Shown: positions 57,214 to 64,000 of the stretch, piece after piece
How positions within the stretch are numbered: position 1 is the stretch's first letter
Layout: every line of letters begins with the position of its first letter
From: Silene conica
Taxonomy: Eukaryota > Streptophyta > Magnoliopsida > Caryophyllales > Caryophyllaceae
Reading direction: 5' to 3'
Length of the DNA stretch: 64,000 nt
NCBI GenBank assembly: GCA_029255685.2
Contig: CM055313.2
Location: forward strand, 53,235,579 to 53,299,578
The notes under the pieces: model-generated
What the model was told of the DNA's origin: nothing
What the model saw: the letters and a program-made list of their open reading frames with translations, nothing else
Databases searched by the model: none
Made by a program: the position numbers and the translations under genes

Positions 57214-59245
57214 CGCTTCAGCAAAGGTTGATGGTTCTGTGACTAATAATGCAAAGCCACATGTGCTGTAGATATCTGTCAGGGATCTTACACCTCTTGG
57301 ACCAGTATCTTCTTCTGAATCAGAGTATTCAGGTGTTGAACCTCCATGACCTGGTGGAGTAGTTGGGGGAGTGTTCTCAGCATTTTCTTCCTGAACTTTT
57401 TCATCAGGGTTTTCAAATGTGAAAACTCTATGAATCTCCTTATCTTCAGGTTTCTCTTCCCATTCCCACTTACTTTTTTCATCAAATACCACATTTATGC
57501 TAATAATGACCTTGGCATTGACTGGATCATAAAGTCTATATGCTTTTGATTGAGTTGCATAACAATAAAATGCACTTAGTAGATTTTTCATCTAACTTGG
57601 TTCTTAGATTAAGCAAGGAATATGCAACACAACCAAAAACTTTTAAATGACTAACAGTAAGCCTTACCCCTCTCCATACTTCATATGGAGTCTTATTTGC
57701 CACAGCTCTAGTAGGAGAAATGTTTAACAAATACACTGCTGTTGCAACTGCTTCACACCAAAACTCATTGGGCAACCCTTTGAACCATAGCATACTTCTG
57801 GCCATCTCCACCACAGTTCTATTTTTCCTCTCTGCCACCCCATTCTGCTGAGGTGAATAGGGTGCTGTAAGTTCTCTCTTGATCCCATGGTTCTCACAAA
57901 ATTCATTAAACTCTTGTGAGACAAACTCTCCTCCTCTATATGTCCTTAAAAATTTTATTCTTTTTCCACTCTGGTTTTCAACCATTGCCTTAAATTTTTT
58001 GAAATTCCCAAATGATTCACTCTTGGTTTGCTGGAAATAAACCCAACTCATCCTACTATGATCATCTGTGATGAGTAAAAAGTACTTACTCCCACCTAAT
58101 GACTCCGTATTCATTGGCCCACACAAGTCAGCATGTAACAAATTTAAACACTCCTTTGCTCTCCATAAACTCTTATTTGGGAATGATCCTCTACACTGTT
58201 TTCCTTGAGTGCAACTCTCACAAAATGACAGATCACCTAACCTAGGTAATCCATCTACTAAATTCTCGTTACCTAAGAATTTTAGACTCTGCATATTTAA
58301 ATGCCAGTACCTCAAATGCCACAACCTTGTAGTGTCATCACCTTTCACAGTCAAGGCTTTGCCTACCTTTGTTGCTAAATCCAAGGAAAACATCCTATTT
58401 TTACCCATGAGAGCCTCAGCAATGACCTCATTGGATTTCTTATCCTTAACTACACAAGACATATTGTCAAAGGTAAGAGACAAGCCTGAGTCCAGCAATT
58501 GACCCACACTTAACAGATTGTAGGCCAAAAGTGGTACATACTGAACATTACACAGAAGTTTGGTATTATCTAACTCGGTTTTGACACCAACAGTACCAAT
58601 GCCTTCCACATTTAGTTGTTTGTCATCTCCCAACCTTACTTTACTCTTCTTTGACTCATCCAAATCTTTGAACAATGCTTTGGTACTGGACATGTGATTT
58701 GAGCAACCACTGTCAATGTACCACACACCTTGCTCCCTGTCTTGTGTTTCTGATCTTGTAAGAAAGAGTTTTTCTTCCTTTCCTGCAGCAACATTAGCTT
58801 GCTGATCAGATTGACCTGCTTCCATATCTCTTTCCTTCTTCCAGCAATTGGCCTCTTTATGGCCAGGCTTTGTACAGTAATAGCATTTCAGGGAACTCCT
58901 TGTTCCCTGACTCTTCTGCTCTTGGCTCTCAGCTCCTTGGCCAGAAGATCTACCACGTCCCCTGTCTCTGAAACCTCCTCTTCCTCTACCTCTGCCTTGT
59001 TTGATTGACCTTCCCTTGGAAGAATCATCCTTCACTTGTAGTGCCTTCTCCTCCACTTGCTCAGAGTTTCTTTTGATCCTTTCTTCATGTGAAAGAAGTG
59101 ACCCCACTAACTCATCAAAGGTATATTCTTCAAGATCCTTTGATTCTTCTATGGCAGCCACAATGTGATCAAACTTTGCTGTGAGACTTCTCAAAACTTT
59201 TCCCACAACTTGTTCATCTGTCATCTGCTCTCCATATGCCTTCAT
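57211..59245 (-). pseudogene. Element F gag C-terminus, protease and integrase
   Basis: The 569-codon minus-strand frame (57536-59245) contains a Lys/Arg/Gly-rich stretch (GRGRGRGGFRDRGRGR), the CCHC knuckle CYYCTKPGHKEANC (about 58845-58886), the protease motif WYIDSGCSNHMSS, LWHLRYWHLNMQ, zinc ligands CESCTQGKQC, HADLCGP, and PQQNGVAERKNRT with the catalytic Glu. The central catalytic Asp of the integrase is changed: the motif reads RTYRGGEF instead of RTDRGGEF (about 57930-57955). A frameshift near 57560 leads to the linker frame 57211-57591. Confidence 0.93.
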
Positions 59246-59674
59246 CTATTGTACCACCCCAGACATTCTAGACAAATAGTCTTTTACAGACTCTTTGTCA
59301 CCCATGAGAGCTGTCTCATACTCTCGTCTCAAAGACTGTAGCCTAACCTTGACTACCTTTTTGTCACCTACATACCTTTTTTTGAGGATATCCCAGGCTT
59401 CCTTTGAGGTGGTTGCTGATGCAATTTTGGAGAAGATTTCTTCACCCAAGGCTTGCTGAATAATGAACATAGCCTTGGAGTCTTTCTTTCTCTTCTCCTT
59501 TAACTGGGCATCAGGGTCGTCTGACTTTGAATCAACAAACCCATGCTCAACAAACTCCCACAGTTCTTGAGATTTGAAAAGTGTTTTCATTTTCAATTCC
59601 CAAAACTGAAACTTGACACCAGTGAAAATAGGCACTGAGAGACTATTGGAACTCGATCCATTAGTAGACATGAT
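59246..59674 (-). pseudogene. Element F gag, N-terminal part
   Basis: Minus-strand frame; the likely start is MSTNGSSSNSLSVPIFTG at about 59671, just inside the primer site. It continues FWELKMKTLFKSQELWEFVE, AWDILKKRYVGDKKVVKVRL and ESVKDYLSRMSGVVQ, typical UBN2-type copia gag. A TAG at 59246-59248 separates it from MKAYGEQ, the natural continuation. Confidence 0.9.
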
Positions 59675-59700
59675 GAAATAATTCCAGAAAACGAACCTAA

Positions 59701-59712
59701 GACCTGATACCA
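59701..59712 (-). other. Primer-binding site of element F
   Basis: Reads tggtatcaggtc on the minus strand, two bases inside the F LTR; initiator Met-tRNA site with changes at its end. Confidence 0.82.
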
Positions 59713-59714
59713 AA

Positions 59715-60025
59715 TGTTGTCAATGTAACAAACAATTTGGAGAAGGTTTCTTTTTAGAGGAAGATTTTTTGTGATTATGAATGAATGAAAACTGACTGCT
59801 CAGAACTACAAAGATTAATATAGGAAAGCTACTGCTATAACTGACTCCTACTTTTCCTGCTTCCTCTAACTGACACCACTAAAGACTCCACTACACCAGA
59901 ATGCACATCATGTCCTATAAACCAGGACTATGACCAAATCAACACAAAAACAGAATAACAAATTTCCTAATACTTAGCAACTGAATTGACTGACTTCACT
60001 GGATGTGTTGTATCACATTTCAACA
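59715..60025 (-). repeat. 5' LTR of element F
   Basis: 311 bp, on the minus strand TGTTGAAATGTG to CATTGACAACA, with inverted ends TGTTG/CAACA and the primer site adjacent. The right boundary falls where element D coding sequence resumes. The outer end is inferred from the terminal inversion because no second LTR survives. Confidence 0.75.
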
Positions 60026-60593
60026 CTTTGCTTGCTGTTGCAGTCAAGAAGAAGTGGACATTAATCAACTTGATGTCAACAATGCTTTTCTTCATGGTGA
60101 TCTCCATGAAGAAGTGTATATGAAAGTTCCTCCTGGTCTTCATGTCACAGATAAGAATATTGTTTGCAAACTGGAAAAGTCTCTATATGGCTTGAAGCAA
60201 GCTTCAAGGCAATGGAATGCTAAGTTGGTTCAGTCATTAAAGTCCAGAGGCTATCAACAGTCATTGAATGACTATTCTCTCTTTTCCAAACACAAGGGTG
60301 GCAAGGTAGTATATGTTGCGGTTTATGTTGACGACATCCTATTAGTTGGAGATGATGACAATGAAATGTCCACGCTTAAGGCATTTCTAGACTCTACTTT
60401 CAAAATCAAAGATCTAGGCTCTCTGAATTATTTCTTAGGTTTGGAGTTTCTTCAATTACACAATGGCATGGCCATCACTCAAAGAAAATTTACCAAAGAA
60501 TTGGTTGCACAGGTGCTCACAAGGTCTCATCTCCTTTGGATCCGAGCATTAAGCTCAACAATGAAACTGGAAATCTCATTGATCATCCAGTAG
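60026..60593 (+). pseudogene. Element D reverse transcriptase (C-terminal part)
   Basis: Copia RT from LLAVAVKK with a frameshift near 60045, then [36 protein letters not shown], and [11 protein letters not shown] near 60325-60350. Another frameshift near 60511 (after FTKELVAQ) leads to the next frame. The RT N-terminal portion is gone with the integrase. Confidence 0.92.
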
Positions 60594-61297
60594 AGTATAG
60601 AAAGTTAGTTGGAAAACTCAATTATTTGGTTAATACTCGTCCAGACATAGCCTTTGCTGTGCGGTTGCTAAGTCAGTATATGGCATTCCCCAGAGAACAG
60701 CATTGGTCTGCAGCAATCCATGTTCTTAAGTTTGTTGCGGCAGACATGAACAAAGGTATATTGCTAAATGATACTACAAATTTCTCTCTTCAAGGTTTTT
60801 GTGATGCTGATTGGGCTTCCTGTCCTGATACAAGGAGGTCTGTTAGTGGGTTTCTGGTGTTCTTTGGAGGTTCTTTAATATCATGGAAATCTAAGAAACA
60901 ACAAACTGTTTCACTTTCTTCAGCAGAAGCTGAATACAGATCTTTGCGTATAATAACTTCTGAACTTGCTTGGCTTAGTCGTCTTCTGTCTGAGTTATCT
61001 GTTCCTGACATCATTGCCATACCAGTCAAGTGTGATAGCCAATCTGCAATCCATATAGCAAAGAACTCCGTCTTTCACGAAAGAACCAAGCATATAGACT
61101 TGGATTGTCATTTTGTAAGGGAAAAATTACAAGCTGGTTTGATCACCCTATCCTATCTTCCAACACTGCATCAACCAACTGACTTGCTTACTAATGCTTT
61201 ATCTGGTCCAAGACATCAGTTGTTACAGTCCAAGCTGGGGATGTTCACCACACCCTCCAACTTGCAGGGGGGGTGTTGGATAACTAACGAAAGTTAG
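60515..61297 (+). pseudogene. Element D RNase H
   Basis: Starting with [15 protein letters not shown] sequence, it has YRKLVGKLNYLVNTRPDIAF, GFCDADWASCPDTRRSVSGF (catalytic Asp), SLSSAEAEYRSL (catalytic Glu), CDSQSAIHIAKN and FHERTKHIDLDCHFVREKLQ. The frame runs into the first 24 bases of the 3' LTR before a TGA, as in many copia elements. This domain itself is undamaged. Confidence 0.93.
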
Positions 61298-61564
61298 TTA
61301 GGAAAGTTAGTTACAGGTTGTTATTAACTGATTAGTTAGTTTAATTAATCTGAGTTAGTTACAAAGTTAGTTGTACATTAAGTATATACATATCCCTGAT
61401 ATATCATCTCTGTAATCACATTATTCATTATCAAAAACAATACATTCCTCTCTTAAGATCCTCTCTTCTTATTCATTCTTTGGTCCTCTATTTCATTCTT
61501 TGTTTACAATACATACATCATTTAATCAATCACAATCAATCATGTACAAGCTCTTTGATCAACA
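61274..61564 (+). repeat. 3' LTR of element D
   Basis: 291 bp, preceded by the polypurine tract aggggggg (61266-61273). It overlaps the polyprotein C-terminus. Confidence 0.93.
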
Positions 61565-61578
61565 ATCTCACATGTTTT

Positions 61579-62575
61579 TGTTGGGGCTGGTGTCCTTGAC
61601 AATTAAGTACAATGACTTATTAAATCTCTTTAAGGATCACAAGGGCATACTTCAGTATTATTACCAGTTGATCCACGTTTATCAATAACGATTGGCTTGC
61701 TAGATAAGTTTGACGTTATTGTCATACGGATGGCGGTGGTCAACTGGTCCCTATACGTCACACCTATAGGACACGTTTGAGAGATGTGAAGGTATGAAAA
61801 TACAGTCACATTTTGCCGGATATGACTAAACGGTTAGTCAGAGGTATTGACTATTAAATTAGTCAATAAGATGTTGAGAATTACTATTTAATACGGATTA
61901 AATAATTTTAGCTAATACGGATTACAAGAATAATTCGTAAATTAAATATAAACGGTTATATTTAATTAAATATTATATTCGCGTATTAATATAAACAGTT
62001 ATATTAATTTAGGTAATTATACAATATCGTATCTTATCAGACCATTATTAATATATCGACTGTATTAATATCTGATAACATGTTACGATTTATAATCATA
62101 AACCCGCGAAATATATTAAAGCTAATTGGGTCGAATCACGAATTAGAATAAGGTAAGAGTGGAAAGCCCACTCCTACCCAAACTCTAATTTCGGCCGAAA
62201 TAACTATATAAGGAGGAGGACTCTCCTTATATCAGTTACTCTTGTTGCACTGTAACATAATTCTCAGGGTAAAATTAGGGTTTTGAGAGCATTCTTCTCC
62301 CAAAACCTCAGATCTCACATCTAAACTCAAATAGCTCTCCCTATATTGCAAGGCAATTGGAGAGGATTTCTAGCACACGCGGCCACGTCTCAGACTAAGT
62401 CTTGGGTGCAAGTTATAGGAGGGAATTTGCATTAATTCCTGTTCTTAGGCCTTTTGCGCGAGGACTAAAGGTTGTACTTCTTTTCTCATGTTTTTAATCT
62501 TATGACAATATTCACAATTGCATATTTCATTATAATCCTGTAATTTTGGGGTGAATACGCGTTTTATTCCCCACA
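61579..62575 (+). repeat. 5' LTR of element E
   Basis: 997 bp, TGTTGGGGCTGG to TTATTCCCCACA. TATA box tatataag (about 62204-62211) followed by gaggaggactctcctt. The lineage block lies at about 61690-61771. cttgggtgcaagttatagga and ttcttaggccttttgcg near the end correspond to the G LTR. Confidence 0.92.
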
Positions 62576-62577
62576 AG

Positions 62578-62590
62578 TGGTATCAGAGCC
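62578..62590 (+). other. Primer-binding site of element E
   Basis: tggtatcagagcc two bases after the LTR; initiator Met-tRNA primer site. Confidence 0.92.
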
Positions 62591-62663
62591 TTAGGCCATG
62601 AAATTTTTACAATTGTGTCTTTCATAAAATCAAAATTTTGAGAAAACCGTGCATCTGCCTAGG

Positions 62664-62976
62664 CACTCGATCGAGTCCCTGTGACACTCGATCGAGTGCC
62701 CCCGTACCAGGCTGCCGTGCGTGTATTTTTGTGAGAAATCGATCTTGTTTTCGATTATAATTTGCATGTTGTTAATTAATCGATATTTTTAGCAATATGT
62801 GAATCTTTTGTTGTTGTTTATATTTGATTTACAAGTTTTAAATCCATGTTATAAACACGTTTTGATTTAAAAGTGCAGCGATTTGCGAATTTTACGAGCC
62901 ACTCGATCGAGCACTGCTGCACTCGATCGAGTGACCCTGACACTCGATCGAGTGCCCCTGTTACTCGATCGAGTGC
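62664..62976. repeat. Six ACTCGATCGAGT palindromes in the E leader
   Basis: Six copies of (c/t)actcgatcgag(t/c) in two clusters (62664-62698 and 62900-62976), each a perfect or near-perfect 12-14 bp palindrome, separated by short spacers such as gcccctgtt, ccctgtga and gaccctga. Confidence 0.93.
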
Positions 62977-64000
62977 TCTCGTTTCGGGGTGTTTATTTTC
63001 GAAAATAACTTGTTTCTTATTTTCACATGGCTTAAAATAATATACTGTATACGGAAATAGTATATTATTTAGTGAAACGGTTCACCCTTGTTTGATACAT
63101 ATTGTTTTTAAAGCAGTTTAAAACAATGGATTATATGTTTATTAAAATTGGTGATTAAAACGGTATAGTCACTTAATTTTAATCCTAAAAGGTGGTTTGG
63201 TATAAATTTATCATAATAACAGTATTATGTCATGCATAAATTTTATTTAGTTGATGCATTTTATTTATCGTCTTGTGAATGCCTTGAATGCTTTCAATAA
63301 CGTATTTAATTTTTGCAAACGGTTGTAACTTAGTGTGGCCTTAGAAGATTGTGTCACCGTAATGATGGGACACGATCTTGCTTGTAATTTTGAGATCTTG
63401 AATCTCCGTTTTGGGTTTTTGCCATGTAATTACTTTTGTATTTAAATTAGAATGTATCTAGGATTACTTTTGTAATTTAAATTAGTAATTTTGTGAAGAC
63501 CAATGACAAGACGGAGACCGGATGCTCACTCCCGCTGCAAGGACCAAGATGGAACATCAAGACAAGCTTCTAGGGTCCAACAGTGGATTCCAAGTTGTTT
63601 TATGTTTATTTTGGTAGGATAGGCCACACTAGGACTTTTATTTACGTTTATTGCATTTATCTTTACGCTTTCATCGATAATAGCTTGCATCATATTCCGC
63701 CTAAAAACCAAACCACCTATATCATGCCTGAAAACTGACTCATGTAGAGGTCTCGCGTTAGTTTTCTGTGACAATACAGATGTCACATGTCTTTTAAAGC
63801 CATCACTTTATTTAATTCATTCTCGCAATGCTAGTTTTTAGTTCACTTAAATATGAATAAATAAAAGTTGATGGGGTCTTCCTCGTATAACCAAAAATTG
63901 AGATTAGTCTTTATAAATCAGCCTCCCATGAATCCCTTCTTCGTCGGTAGGCATAATATGACCCCTTCTACGTCGGGTAAGTGGGAACAGATGATTTATT
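62977..64000 (+). other. Remaining leader of element E
   Basis: Non-coding and AT-rich. From about 63490 it parallels the conserved leader stretch of C1/C2 (gaagac...aagacgg, taggataggccacactagga, cccatgaatcccttcttc, cgtcgggtaagtggga). Confidence 0.65.

Larger units (their letters stand above)
55299..61564 (+). mobile_element. Element D: Ale/Retrofit-like Ty1/copia, chimeric
   Basis: LTRs lie at 55299-55577 (279 bp) and 61274-61564 (291 bp), both TGTTGGATAACTAACG to TTGATCAACA. Flanks are ATCTA (55294-55298) and ATCTC (61565-61569), a duplication with one change. Only gag and the RT-RNase H part remain on the plus strand; protease, integrase and the start of RT are replaced by reverse-oriented element F (about 56438-60025). 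Confidence 0.9.
61579..64000 (+). mobile_element. Element E: GAG-lineage LTR element, 5' part
   Basis: The 5' LTR, primer site and about 1.4 kb of leader are present; the element runs past the window edge, so gag is not seen. LTR and leader share conserved blocks with C1 and C2. Its LTR family is also that of the solo LTR at 3710-4773. Confidence 0.88.

Overview
The window is AT-rich plant nuclear DNA, almost certainly from a eudicot. The evidence is a dense set of Ty1/copia LTR retrotransposons whose primer-binding sites match plant initiator Met-tRNA (TGGTATCAGAGC), Stowaway MITEs with TA duplications, Helitron termini, a PIF/Harbinger transposon, and one plant gene exon. A Caryophyllales origin is only a guess from the look of the repeats. 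No bacterial-type operon, tRNA, rRNA or CRISPR was seen.

Left part (1-17555): AT-rich unassigned DNA; a decayed copia element (about 1852-6130) with its 3' LTR and a solo LTR inside its RNase H region; a minus-strand Helitron (6330-9292) carrying a Stowaway MITE; a Mutator-like MITE (9863-10047); a second Helitron 3' end (10391); a 2,960-bp solo LTR of Ty3/gypsy type (11964-14923); and the 3' end of a GAG-type LTR element (LTR 15760-16754).

Centre (17556-50425): a nested stack whose order is fixed by target-site duplications. Element A (Tnt1/Tork-like copia, TSD TAAAG) was hit in its gag by element B (18611-38494, an 11.5-kb Sirevirus-like copia with an extra 499-aa ORF, TSD TGTTG). B was hit in its gag by element C1 (21340-29689, TSD AAAAA), a GAG-only element with equal-length LTRs that look identical. 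A was also hit in its integrase region by C2 (39821-47962, TSD GTAAG), an older relative of C1.

Right part (50426-64000): Stowaway sequences interrupted by a Harbinger element with large TTCAG/CTCAG arrays; exon 1 of a host GDSL esterase/lipase gene of the CPRD49 type (52693-52794); a third Helitron 3' end (54714); another Stowaway MITE; copia element D (55299-61564) fused by deletion to a reverse-oriented copia F; and the 5' LTR and leader of element E, which runs off the window.

The recurring theme is one lineage of LTR elements (C1, C2, E, the 15.1-16.75 kb remnant, and the solo LTR at 3.7 kb). They share LTR and leader blocks, and where the interior is visible it codes only for GAG. Such elements would need polymerase and integrase supplied in trans by an autonomous copia element; this dependence is inferred.
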